A stretch of DNA of 6,789 nt, taken from contig JAITBR010000023.1 of the NCBI GenBank assembly GCA_031283485.1, positions 1 to 6,789 of the forward strand, read 5' to 3'. The position numbers and the translations under genes are program-made. Numbering within the stretch: the stretch's first letter is position 1; each line of letters begins with the position of its first letter. The DNA is from Puniceicoccales bacterium (GTDB lineage Bacteria; Verrucomicrobiota; Verrucomicrobiae; Opitutales; LL51). Below the pieces are notes generated by a model. That model saw only the letters and a program-made list of their open reading frames with translations, was not told the DNA's origin and did not search any database. Below are positions 1-6,789 of this stretch, one piece after another.

Positions 1-542
1 ATGTCCTGAGTCTTTGATGCGGAACGAGATGTTTTGGCCAGCAGTGCACCAGCTTGAACTTCACTACCGTTTTCAACGACGATTTGTGCCCCAGTAGGTA
101 TGCCGTAAGTTGCAAGAACTTTGTCGGAATTTTCACTACCAGAAACGATATCGATGGCGGGGGTTAAATCATCCTTGTGTTCAATGACAATTGTTGTAAT
201 CCTTCCCATGGAAGCATCAGCGTCACGCTTGATCGTAACGCCGGAAATAATATCCCGAAAGCGAACAACTCCATTTTTTTCCGACAAAATCGGCATATTA
301 TGCGGGTCCCACATGGCCAAAATTGTTCCCTTTTTCACCTCTTCTCCATCGGCAACGGACAACAATGCCCCGGGAACCATGGTATAGTTTTCAATTTCAC
401 GACCTTTGGCGTCCAAGAGTTGAATAAATCCTGTTTTATTCAGCACAATATTGGCGCCATCTGCCGTTTGAACAAATTTCAATCCGTTAAATCGCACCGT
501 GCAATCGCGTTTTGCGCGGTATTCAGAAGTCTTTAAAACCTG
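1..542 (-). other. SI3-type insertion within the RpoC trigger loop (partial)
   Basis: After TFHVGG the sequence continues for about 180 residues with motifs that parallel E. coli SI3: [31 protein letters not shown] and [13 protein letters not shown], then a second unit with [20 protein letters not shown]. These are sandwich-barrel hybrid motif repeats. E. coli SI3 (about 943-1130) has the same position and nearly the same length. Such an insertion is known from Proteobacteria, Chlamydiae, Bacteroidetes and relatives and is absent from Firmicutes and Actinobacteria, so it is useful for placing the organism. Confidence 0.88.
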
Positions 543-3347
543 ACTGGCGACGCCACCAACGTGAAATGTGCGCAACGTAAGCTGCGTTCCCGGTTCACCA
601 ATCGACTGTGCTGCAATTATACCAACAGCCATGCCACGCTTAACCATGCTATTCGTTGCGGGATCAATGCCATACGCTTTTGCAGGTATCGTGCTTTTAA
701 ACATCTGTGTCAGTGGAGACATTATTTTGACCCGTTCTATGCCACATTCTTCGATGCGGTGGGCAATGTCAACTGTTATTAGATCACCGGCTGCAACTAT
801 GATTTCATTGGCATCCAAAGGATTTTTAACGTCCTCGCTTGAACATCTGCCGGCGATACGATCGCTGAGACTAACGATTTCATTGTCACCATCGACAATT
901 GCCTGCTTCCAGATTCCGAAGCGATTACCACTATCTTCGTCGCCTATCACGCAATCCATCGCCACGTCACATAATTTTCTCGTCATATAACCGGCATCGG
1001 CAGTTTTCAAAGCTGCGTCGGCTAGCCCCTTTCTGGCACCGTGTGTGGATATGAAATATTCCAATACCGACAGCCCCTCCTTAAATGAAGATGTAATCGG
1101 CCATTCGATAATTTCTCCCGACGGCTTCGCCATCAGGCCGCGCATTCCACACAATTGACGCACCTGTTGCCGATTGCCGCGTGCTCCGGAATCCATCATC
1201 AGAAATACCGGATTGATTCCCGGACGATTGTTATTGCGAGCAAGAGAATCAAATGCTAGTTCGGCAATTTCATCAGTTGCTGACGTCCAAATATCTATGA
1301 CCTTATTGCCACGTTCTCCGGAGGTGATGATTCCTCTCTTGTATTGCATTTCAACTTCGTCGACTTTTTTGTGTGCGGCTGCGACTATTTTAGCCTTGTC
1401 GGCCGGAATTATCATATCATCAACACCAATCGACAAACCTGCGCACATGGCCTCTTTGAATCCGAGTGACTTGAGCCTGTCGAGAATCTCAACGGCCTTT
1501 TCTTTCCCCACAACTTTATACGTGTTCAAAATTATGTCCCCCAATTTTCCCTTCGCAACCGGCTGATTAACAAATCCTAAAGAACGTTCAAATATGCCGT
1601 TAAACAGCACTCGTCCAAGTGTGGTTTCGATTATTTTATGTTCACTGTCTCCGTAGCGTGTTTTCTTTTTAAAATCCGGATTCGCGAAACGTATGCGATC
1701 ATGCTTCCTTAGGATACCTTCCGCATCGAGCATCAGAGCCTCTTCGACTGTACTGACAAGGGGCAATCGCTCGCTGTCGGCCTTTTTTTCAGGTTCCAAA
1801 GTCAAGTAATAAGCTCCCAGCACTATGTCCTGTGATGGCGTCAAAACCGGCTTTCCGCTGGATGGAGAAAAAACATTATGCGAAGCGAGCATTAGCAACT
1901 TAGCTTCCATTATCGCTTCCAATGATAGTGGCACGTGCACCGCCATTTGGTCGCCGTCAAAATCAGCATTAAACGCCGCGCACACAAGTGGATGCAATCG
2001 TATGGCGTCCCCTTCGATTAAAACTGGATCGAAAGCTTGAATTGATAGCCTGTGTAACGTTGGAGCGCGATTTAACAGGATCGGATGCCCGCGGGTGACC
2101 TCATCCAAAATATCCCACACTTCAGGTGCCTGCTTTTCTATCATTTTGCGCGCACTGCGGACGGTGTGAATGAACCCGAGTTCCTTTAGGCGGCGAATAA
2201 TGAACGGCTCGAACAGCACCAATGCCATTTTTTTTGGCAATCCACACTGGTGAAGCTTAAGTTCCGGCCCGATCACGATGACCGAGCGTCCACTGTAATC
2301 GACGCGCTTTCCCAAAAGATTCTGCCGAAAACGCCCCTGCTTTCCCTTGAGCATTTCACTCAGTGATTTCAATGGACGATTACCGGCGCCCATAACCGAA
2401 CGCCCGTGCCGATCATTGTCAAACAGTGCATCGACTGCCTCCTGTAACATTCGCATTTCATTGTGAATAATAACATCCGGTGTTTTTAGACTTAGCAGAC
2501 TTTTTAAACGATTGTTTCGATTAATCACACGGCGATACAAATCATTCAAATCACTTGTCGCAAAGCGTCCACCATCAAGTGGGACCAGTGGACGTAGATC
2601 AGGAGGAATAATGGGTAAAGTTTCCAGAATCATCCATTCCGGACGCATATTCCCCTCTAGAAATCCGTTGACAAGTTTCAATCTTTTCGTGATTTTTTTC
2701 TTATTTTGTCGAGAATTTGTACTGCGCAATTGTTCCTGAAGTTCATCGGAAAGCTCAGTCAGGTCAATATTTGCCAATGCCTCACGAACTGCCACTGCAC
2801 CAATCTTTGCTTCAAAAGAATTTTCACCGTACTCTTCTTGCAATTGAACATATTCCTGATCACTAATTAGTTGATATTTTGCGAGCGGTACCGACTTTGG
2901 ATCGGTGACCATATAACTTTCATAGTAGACAACTTTCTCAAGATCTTTGGCCGTCATATCAAGCATCAATCCCAATCTGCTCGGCAAACTTTTTAAGAAC
3001 CAAACGTGGGCAATTGGCACAGCGAGTTCGATATGTCCCATGCTTTCGCGGCGTATGCGCGAGACGGTTACTTCAACGCCACATCGCTCACAAACAACAC
3101 CCTTGTACTTTATTCTCTTATATTTTCCGCAAGCACACTCATAGTCGCGTACCGGCCCAAAAATTTTCTGGCAAAATAATCCGCCCGGCTCTGGTTTAAA
3201 AGTTCGATAATTAATTGTTTCAGGATTTTTAACTTCGCCATGCGACCAGGAGCGTATAACCTCCGGAGAAGCGACTGAAATACTCACTCGGTTATAATTA
3301 CGTCCCAAGTTAAATCCTAAAATTTCCTTTACGTCCTGATTGTTCAT
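1..3347 (-). CDS. rpoC: DNA-directed RNA polymerase subunit beta-prime (3'-truncated by window edge)
   Basis: This is the largest RNA polymerase subunit; it carries the catalytic magnesium site, clamp, bridge helix and trigger loop. I translated the frame by hand: 1115 codons, open to the left edge. ATG at 3347 is chosen because it overlaps the rpoB stop and because the following residues ([12 protein letters not shown], then [16 protein letters not shown]) align with the E. coli N-terminus at nearly the same spacing. In order: zinc ribbon with C71, C73, C86 and C89; [29 protein letters not shown] motif split over about 240-265; lid/rudder/switch region with [11 protein letters not shown]; catalytic NADFDGDQ (460-467; D462, D464, D466); F-loop region [15 protein letters not shown]; bridge helix (about 761-798); trigger-loop N-half [16 protein letters not shown] with H929; then an SI3-like insertion to the window edge at TKTQD-type sequence, just before the TGGLPRV motif expected next. 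The four cysteines of the second zinc site are replaced (S806, Q881, P888, A891). W749, A778, A785 and L925 are also atypical. Confidence 0.99.
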   Translation of the reverse strand, partial: MNNQDVKEILGFNLGRNYNRVSISVASPEVIRSWSHGEVKNPETINYRTFKPEPGGLFCQKIFGPVRDYECACGKYKRIKYKGVVCERCGVEVTVSRIRRESMGHIELAVPIAHVWFLKSLPSRLGLMLDMTAKDLEKVVYYESYMVTDPKSVPLAKYQLISDQEYVQLQEEYGENSFEAKIGAVAVREALANIDLTELSDELQEQLRSTNSRQNKKKITKRLKLVNGFLEGNMRPEWMILETLPIIPPDLRPLVPLDGGRFATSDLNDLYRRVINRNNRLKSLLSLKTPDVIIHNEMRMLQEAVDALFDNDRHGRSVMGAGNRPLKSLSEMLKGKQGRFRQNLLGKRVDYSGRSVIVIGPELKLHQCGLPKKMALVLFEPFIIRRLKELGFIHTVRSARKMIEKQAPEVWDILDEVTRGHPILLNRAPTLHRLSIQAFDPVLIEGDAIRLHPLVCAAFNADFDGDQMAVHVPLSLEAIMEAKLLMLASHNVFSPSSGKPVLTPSQDIVLGAYYLTLEPEKKADSERLPLVSTVEEALMLDAEGILRKHDRIRFANPDFKKKTRYGDSEHKIIETTLGRVLFNGIFERSLGFVNQPVAKGKLGDIILNTYKVVGKEKAVEILDRLKSLGFKEAMCAGLSIGVDDMIIPADKAKIVAAAHKKVDEVEMQYKRGIITSGERGNKVIDIWTSATDEIAELAFDSLARNNNRPGINPVFLMMDSGARGNRQQVRQLCGMRGLMAKPSGEIIEWPITSSFKEGLSVLEYFISTHGARKGLADAALKTADAGYMTRKLCDVAMDCVIGDEDSGNRFGIWKQAIVDGDNEIVSLSDRIAGRCSSEDVKNPLDANEIIVAAGDLITVDIAHRIEECGIERVKIMSPLTQMFKSTIPAKAYGIDPATNSMVKRGMAVGIIAAQSIGEPGTQLTLRTFHVGGVASQVLKTSEYRAKRDCTVRFNGLKFVQTADGANIVLNKTGFIQLLDAKGREIENYTMVPGALLSVADGEEVKKGTILAMWDPHNMPILSEKNGVVRFRDIISGVTIKRDADASMGRITTIVIEHKDDLTPAIDIVSGSENSDKVLATYGIPTGAQIVVENGSEVQAGALLAKTSRSASKTQD
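542..600 (-). other. N-terminal half of the RpoC trigger loop
   Basis: [16 protein letters not shown] is the first trigger-loop helix, which closes over the incoming NTP. Arg927 and His929 match E. coli R933-region and H936 catalytic residues. Leu925 (codon TTG at 573-575) stands where bacteria generally have Met (E. coli M932). The second half of the loop would follow the SI3 insertion, beyond the left edge. Confidence 0.93.
675..932 (-). other. Degenerate second zinc site of RpoC (all four Cys replaced)
   Basis: In E. coli C814, C888, C895 and C898 bind a structural zinc near the trigger-loop base. The region here aligns without gaps from VKIMSPLTQ to VGIIAAQSI (44 residues against 44 in E. 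coli), and the ligand positions are S806, Q881, P888 and A891. No other cysteine lies within the 881-891 stretch. The surrounding secondary-structure motifs are retained, so the fold is probably kept without metal. Confidence 0.9.
954..1067 (-). other. Bridge helix of RpoC, with two lost hydroxyl residues
   Basis: Residues about 761-798 cover the bridge helix, including [19 protein letters not shown]. It spans the cleft and moves with translocation. H769, R772 and T782 match E. coli H777, R780 and T790. The usual ADTALKTAxSGY is here [12 protein letters not shown]: Ala778 replaces T786 and Ala785 replaces S793 (E. coli numbering). Codons GCA (1014-1016) and GCC were read directly. Confidence 0.93.
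1947..1970 (-). other. Catalytic Mg2+-binding loop of RpoC (NADFDGDQ)
   Basis: Residues 460-467 read NADFDGDQ, the universal signature of the largest subunit of multisubunit RNA polymerases. D462, D464 and D466 correspond to E. coli D460, D462 and D464 and hold the catalytic magnesium. The downstream MAVHVPLS sequence is also conserved. Confidence 0.99.
3081..3137 (-). other. N-terminal zinc ribbon of RpoC (first zinc site, intact)
   Basis: The pattern ECACGKYKR followed by [11 protein letters not shown] gives C71-x-C73-x12-C86-x2-C89, matching E. coli C70, C72, C85 and C88. This ribbon sits by the RNA exit and upstream DNA and helps processivity and antitermination responses. All four ligands are present, in contrast to the second zinc site of the same protein. 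Confidence 0.96.
3344..3347 (-). promoter_or_regulatory. ATGA stop/start overlap coupling rpoB to rpoC
   Basis: On the minus strand the rpoC ATG (3347-3345) and the rpoB TGA (3346-3344) share the tetranucleotide ATGA. The 20 bases before the ATG, inside the last rpoB codons, read as ACATTGGTGCTACAATCAG and contain no purine-rich Shine-Dalgarno core such as GGAGG or AAGGAG. The likely mechanism is termination-reinitiation: ribosomes finishing rpoB restart on rpoC, which would keep the two equimolar subunits balanced. The overlap is read directly; the mechanism is inferred. Confidence 0.85.
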
Positions 3348-6300
3348 CTGATTGTAGCACCAATGTTGTCGATATCAAAAGTCTGGTCATTTTCTAATCT
3401 GACGTCGAGGCATAGCCCTTGCAGTTCCTTCATTAAAACGTTAAACGATTGGGGAATACCAGCATCGAGCGAGATGTCACCTTTAACAATTGACTCATAA
3501 ATTTTTGTGCGTCCCTGTGCATCGTCGGATTTTACCGTTAGCATTTCTTGCAGAGTGTACGCCGCTCCATAGGCTTCCATTGCCCAAACCTCCATTTCTC
3601 CGAAACGCTGGCCGCCATATTGCGCGCGTCCGCCAAGCGGTTGTTGCGTAATCAAACTATACGGGCCGACTGCACGAGCATGAACTTTGTCGGCAACCAA
3701 GTGGTTAAGTTTCATCATGTATATGTAACCAACCGTGACGCGCTGATCAAATTTTTGGCCCGTACAACCGTCAAACAATTCCGTTTTGCCGTCGAGCGGC
3801 AAACCAGCTTCCGCCATTAGTTCCTGAATTTTTTTCTCGGAAATGCCATCAAACACGTGTGTAGCAACCTTAATACCAAGTTTCCTACACGCTGCTCCAA
3901 GGTATGTTTCCAAAACTTGTCCCACATTCATGCGACTTGGCACTCCAAGTGGATTCAGAATAATATCAATGGGACGCCCGTTGGGTAAAAACGGCATATC
4001 TTCTTGTTTGACTATGCGGGAAACGACACCCTTGTTGCCGTGCCTGCCTGCCATTTTGTCGCCGACCTGTATCTTGCGTTTATTGGCAATGAAGACCTTA
4101 ACGTTTTTAATCACGCCGGATTCGTCCAAATCTCCGGACTCTATCGCTGCGATTCTGTGTAGACGTTCCTCTTCCAAGTCATCGAATCTCGCCTGAAACT
4201 GATCAATGATTTCGAAAATCTTAGTTTTTACCGGTGAAGACGGCATATCTATGTTTCGTCCACTTGCTGCTAATCGGCGTAGCAAAGTTTTAGTAATCTT
4301 GCGGTTTGCCGCTAGAATCGTTTCCTCGGTTTCAGTATCGACAATGTCGAGCGGAATTTTTTCCCCTAAAAGTATGCTGGAAAATGCCTCCGTCAAATCA
4401 TCTCGTATGCAATCGGCCTGAGCGCGAAACTCCTCATTTGCCTTTTTTATGCGCCGACGGCATTCGGACTCGCTAACATCCTCCTTTTCGCGATCGGCTC
4501 TGCTCGATATTTTGATATCCATAACAGTTCCGTAGCAACCAGCTGGAGCAATTAGTGACGTATCCTTAACATCGGCCGCCTTTTCACCGAAAATTGCGCG
4601 CAATAACTTTTCCTCCGGAGCGAGATCGGTCTCTGTTTTAGGCGTTACCTTGCCCACGAGTATGTCGCCGGGTTTGACCTCTGCTCCAATCTTGATTATC
4701 CCGTCGCGATTCAAGTTTTTCAGAGCCTCATCCCCAATGTTTGGAATATCACGCGTGATTTCTTCTATGCCAAGTTTAGTGTCCCGTGCCGTTACCTCAT
4801 ACTCATCGATATGGATTGAAGTGAAAACATCGTCGGAAATCATTCTTTCGCTTAAAATTATGGCATCTTCAAAATTGTAACCATTCCATGGCATAAAGGC
4901 CACTAGGACGTTTTTCCCTAATGCAAGCTCGCCGTGATCCGTCGAAGCGCCATCGGCTAGAACATCGCCAGCCTTTATAACTTGCCCCTTGGTCACCACC
5001 GGGTGCTGATTGAAACAAGTGGCTGCATTTGAGCGCATGTATTTATTTAGCCTATAAATTTGGGCATGCGGATTTTTATTTTTCAATTCATTCAAGTTCG
5101 ACGGCAAACATCCATCTTGTGAAATTATAATTCTGTTTCCATCTACGGATGCAACAATCCCATCTTGTTGCGCAACAACAACATGCCCTGAATCATGTGC
5201 GATTTTTCCCTCTATACCAGTACCGACGAATGGGGCCTCCGGCAGCAGCAGAGGGACGCCCTGCCGCTGCATGTTTGCGCCCATCAATGCACGGCTGGTA
5301 TCATCGTGTTCTAGAAAGGGGATCAATCCAGCAGCGATGGAAATAACCTGCTTTGGAGACACATCCATGTAATCCACTTCTGAGGGTAGTACGTCGAGCA
5401 GTTGATCGGATTTGCGAACGGCAACCTTGCCGAGCAAATTTCCATCAGCATCCATTTCAGAATTCGCTTGGGCAATGATTTTGCCCTCTTCGTCATCGGC
5501 GCTCAAATACACAATTTCGTCGGTTACACAGCCATTTTTTACGGTGCGATATGGAGCCTCAATGAAACCGAACTCGTTTATGCGTGCATAGGTGCTCAAT
5601 GAATTTATAAGCCCAATATTTGGCCCTTCCGGGGTTTCGATTGGGCAAATTCTTCCATAGTGAGAAGGATGAACGTCACGGACTTCCAGGCCGGTATGTT
5701 CACGATTCAATCCACTGGGGCCAAGAGCAGATAGGCGACGCTTATGTGTAACCTCCGACAGTGGGTTAATTTGATCCATGAATTGCGACAACTGACTGCG
5801 AGCAAAAAAATCGCGAATCACTGCCATCAATAGCTTTGGATTTAGCAATTTTTGCGGCATTAGCATGTCAACACTTTGATCAAACAGCGACATGCGTTCC
5901 CGAATAACACGCTCCATGCGAGACAGCCCAATGCGACACTGGTTGACCAAGAGTTCCCCCACGCCACGCACACGCCTACTCCCAAGATTATCGATATCAT
6001 CGACAACTCCGGTGCCATTGCGAAGTGAACATAGGTACTTCGTTGCTGCAACTATATCATCTGCGCCGACTACACGATCATCCAAATTTTTATTTAGGCC
6101 AAGTTTTTTGTTCAATTTGTAACGCCCAACTTGGCTCAAGTCATATCTTTTGCTGTCCGTAAATGTCTTAGCCCAAAACGTTCTGGCATTCTGCAAATTT
6201 ACCGGTTCCCCGGGGCGGAGTAATTTATAGATTTCAAACAGGGCCTCCTCCTCGTTGCGAGAATTATCTTTTCTCAAGCTCCTAATTATTAACCCGTCAT

Positions 6301-6789
6301 CAAACGACGTATCGGCGTAGCAAACTCTGTCTATACCCGCTTCTTGAAAGCTTTTGAGTAGAGTCTTTCCGATAGTGTCATAGGCACGCGCAATAATAAT
6401 CCCACGTTGAATATCGACGATATCATCCGTTAAAACTAAATTTATCAGTGAATCACGATTCAGCAATTCTTCCAGTTTCGATTCTTCGATTTTATAAAAC
6501 AGTGATAGAATGTCGTGGTCTGAGCTGTATCCAAATGCGCGTAACAGCGTGGAAATTAAAAATTTGCGACGTCTATGCCTGCGATCGAGATACACGTACA
6601 AAAGATCATTTTGGTCGGATTGCACTTCGATCCAGGTTCCGCGATCTGGCATGATCCTGAAAGCATACAAATTTTTGCCGCTGGCATGCTGCGTTACTTC
6701 GAAGCATATCCCTGGAGATCTGTGTAGCTGGCTTACCACAACGCGTTCCGCCCCGCTGATTACAAACGATCCGCGCTCATTCATGAGAG
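3344..6789 (-). CDS. rpoB: DNA-directed RNA polymerase subunit beta (5'-truncated by window edge)
   Basis: This is the beta subunit of cytoplasmic RNA polymerase, which with beta-prime forms the catalytic cleft for transcription. About 1147 codons are visible. The frame stays open to the right edge and a Leu codon precedes the Met at 6784, matching the internal E. coli PLMTDNGTF segment, so that Met is not the start; roughly 120-130 N-terminal residues lie outside. Counting that Met as 1, visible landmarks are the protrusion motif SQLHRSPG (about 18-25), the DDIDxLGxRR core-recognition loop (261-271), the rifampicin pocket (328-355), [11 protein letters not shown], the [16 protein letters not shown] active-site segment (about 493-508), [11 protein letters not shown], a helical beta-i9 type insertion, the KMAGRHGNK lysine loop (910-918) and the C-terminal [16 protein letters not shown] motif. 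The lobe is shorter than in E. coli. The gene ends with TGA overlapping the rpoC ATG, so the two are co-transcribed. Unusual residues occur at E. coli H447 (Asn), N450 (Ser) and N677 (Ser). Confidence 0.99.
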   Translation of the reverse strand, partial: LMNERGSFVISGAERVVVSQLHRSPGICFEVTQHASGKNLYAFRIMPDRGTWIEVQSDQNDLLYVYLDRRHRRRKFLISTLLRAFGYSSDHDILSLFYKIEESKLEELLNRDSLINLVLTDDIVDIQRGIIIARAYDTIGKTLLKSFQEAGIDRVCYADTSFDDGLIIRSLRKDNSRNEEEALFEIYKLLRPGEPVNLQNARTFWAKTFTDSKRYDLSQVGRYKLNKKLGLNKNLDDRVVGADDIVAATKYLCSLRNGTGVVDDIDNLGSRRVRGVGELLVNQCRIGLSRMERVIRERMSLFDQSVDMLMPQKLLNPKLLMAVIRDFFARSQLSQFMDQINPLSEVTHKRRLSALGPSGLNREHTGLEVRDVHPSHYGRICPIETPEGPNIGLINSLSTYARINEFGFIEAPYRTVKNGCVTDEIVYLSADDEEGKIIAQANSEMDADGNLLGKVAVRKSDQLLDVLPSEVDYMDVSPKQVISIAAGLIPFLEHDDTSRALMGANMQRQGVPLLLPEAPFVGTGIEGKIAHDSGHVVVAQQDGIVASVDGNRIIISQDGCLPSNLNELKNKNPHAQIYRLNKYMRSNAATCFNQHPVVTKGQVIKAGDVLADGASTDHGELALGKNVLVAFMPWNGYNFEDAIILSERMISDDVFTSIHIDEYEVTARDTKLGIEEITRDIPNIGDEALKNLNRDGIIKIGAEVKPGDILVGKVTPKTETDLAPEEKLLRAIFGEKAADVKDTSLIAPAGCYGTVMDIKISSRADREKEDVSESECRRRIKKANEEFRAQADCIRDDLTEAFSSILLGEKIPLDIVDTETEETILAANRKITKTLLRRLAASGRNIDMPSSPVKTKIFEIIDQFQARFDDLEEERLHRIAAIESGDLDESGVIKNVKVFIANKRKIQVGDKMAGRHGNKGVVSRIVKQEDMPFLPNGRPIDIILNPLGVPSRMNVGQVLETYLGAACRKLGIKVATHVFDGISEKKIQELMAEAGLPLDGKTELFDGCTGQKFDQRVTVGYIYMMKLNHLVADKVHARAVGPYSLITQQPLGGRAQYGGQRFGEMEVWAMEAYGAAYTLQEMLTVKSDDAQGRTKIYESIVKGDISLDAGIPQSFNVLMKELQGLCLDVRLENDQTFDIDNIGATIR
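4031..4057 (-). other. RpoB catalytic-loop lysines (KMAGRHGNK)
   Basis: The motif KMAGRHGNK is intact. Its first and last lysines correspond to E. coli beta K1065 and K1073, which reach into the active centre and cross-link to initiating nucleotide analogues in classic affinity-labelling work. Their presence argues that this is a functional polymerase despite substitutions elsewhere. Confidence 0.95.
4115..4510 (-). other. Helical insertion of the beta-i9 type in RpoB
   Basis: About 130 residues rich in Glu, Lys, Arg and Ala separate the conserved GTVMDIKI strand region from [18 protein letters not shown]. This is where E. coli beta carries its coiled-coil-like flap-proximal insertion (SI2, or beta-i9), and the length is similar. 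The charged, heptad-like composition suggests a helical hairpin. Boundaries are approximate because the sequence of this insertion is poorly conserved between phyla. Confidence 0.65.
5242..5270 (-). repeat. Imperfect inverted repeat inside rpoB
   Basis: On the mRNA strand GCAGCGGCAGGG and CCCTCTGCTGCTGC flank a three-base CGT loop. They can pair over about 13 base pairs with one mismatch and one bulged base. It lies in the codons for [11 protein letters not shown], in a locally GC-rich patch. No U-run follows, so it is not an intrinsic terminator. It may simply result from Leu CTG and Arg CGG codon choice. Confidence 0.4.
5720..5803 (-). other. Rifampicin-binding pocket (RRDR) of RpoB
   Basis: This segment corresponds to E. 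coli beta 507-534, starting [18 protein letters not shown]. The residues most often mutated in rifampicin resistance are all wild type: Q513, D516, H526, S531 and L533 equivalents are present. Differences from the usual sequence are Ile at the N518 position and, just beyond the pocket, Ser at G536 (GPSGL instead of GPGGL). From established resistance genetics, the pocket looks susceptible; the effect of the Ile is not known to me. Confidence 0.93.

Noticed and set aside
568..1566. Forward-strand open frames at 568-990 and 1174-1566
   Set aside because: They lie antisense to rpoC, whose frame is continuous and strongly conserved; their products are low-complexity and resemble no family I know.
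3785..3803. Perfect 7-bp inverted repeat (TTTGCCG / CGGCAAA) with a 5-base loop in rpoB
   Set aside because: It is short, lacks a following U-run and sits in coding sequence, so it is compatible with chance.
3843..4880. Forward-strand open frames at 3843-4196, 4206-4421 and 4650-4880
   Set aside because: They are antisense shadows of rpoB, explained by its codon pattern, with no independent protein signature.
5860..6051. Short minus-strand open frame in a second frame inside rpoB
   Set aside because: It overlaps highly conserved rpoB codons in another frame, has no good ribosome binding site that I can see, and the product looks random.
6782..6784. ATG at 6784 as the start of rpoB
   Set aside because: The frame remains open to the right edge, the codon before it is Leu, and the region aligns with an internal E. 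coli segment (PLMTDNGTF) well inside the beta subunit.
1..6789. Intein, intron or mobile insertion in rpoB or rpoC
   Set aside because: Both proteins align with E. coli across all conserved motifs; the only length differences are at known lineage-variable insertions.
1..6789. A new multi-gene system, toxin-antitoxin or defence cassette
   Set aside because: The whole window is filled by rpoB and rpoC with no intergenic space to hold anything else.

Overview
The window is entirely protein-coding and holds parts of two genes on the minus strand: the 3' part of rpoB (RNA polymerase beta subunit, 3344-6789) and, downstream, the 5' part of rpoC (beta-prime subunit, 3347 down to 1). Both run off the window: rpoB lacks roughly its first 120-130 codons, and rpoC lacks roughly its last 270-280 codons, judged against E. 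coli. Both frames are open throughout, with no frameshift, intein, intron, mobile element, RNA gene or CRISPR array.

Layout, in the direction of transcription (right to left): rpoB runs from the beta protrusion and lobe, through the rifampicin pocket (5720-5803) and the catalytic lysine loop (4031-4057), to the clamp-contacting C-terminus. Its TGA stop overlaps the rpoC ATG in an ATGA tetranucleotide (3344-3347). rpoC then encodes the N-terminal zinc ribbon (3081-3137), the Mg-binding NADFDGD loop (1947-1970), the bridge helix (about 954-1067), the place where the second zinc site should be (675-932), the N-terminal half of the trigger loop (about 542-600) and most of an SI3-type insertion (about 1-542). 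There is no intergenic DNA, so promoters and terminators must lie outside. The upstream rplJL ribosomal genes that often precede rpoB would be to the right.

Organism: a bacterium with mid-40s percent GC (estimated by eye). The SI3-type insertion in beta-prime, the shortened beta lobe and the general sequence flavour point away from Firmicutes and Actinobacteria. They fit a Gram-negative such as the Planctomycetes-Verrucomicrobia-Chlamydiae group, perhaps a Verrucomicrobiota relative. This is a guess from remembered family features, not a database match.

The window is ordinary in gene content but the polymerase is not quite ordinary in sequence. All four cysteines of the second beta-prime zinc site are replaced. 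Several positions that are nearly invariant in bacteria also differ: beta H447N, N450S and N677S, and beta-prime T757W, T786A, S793A and M932L (E. coli numbering). The catalytic aspartates, catalytic lysines, trigger-loop histidine and first zinc site are all intact, so the enzyme is expected to be functional. I see no new multi-gene system here.
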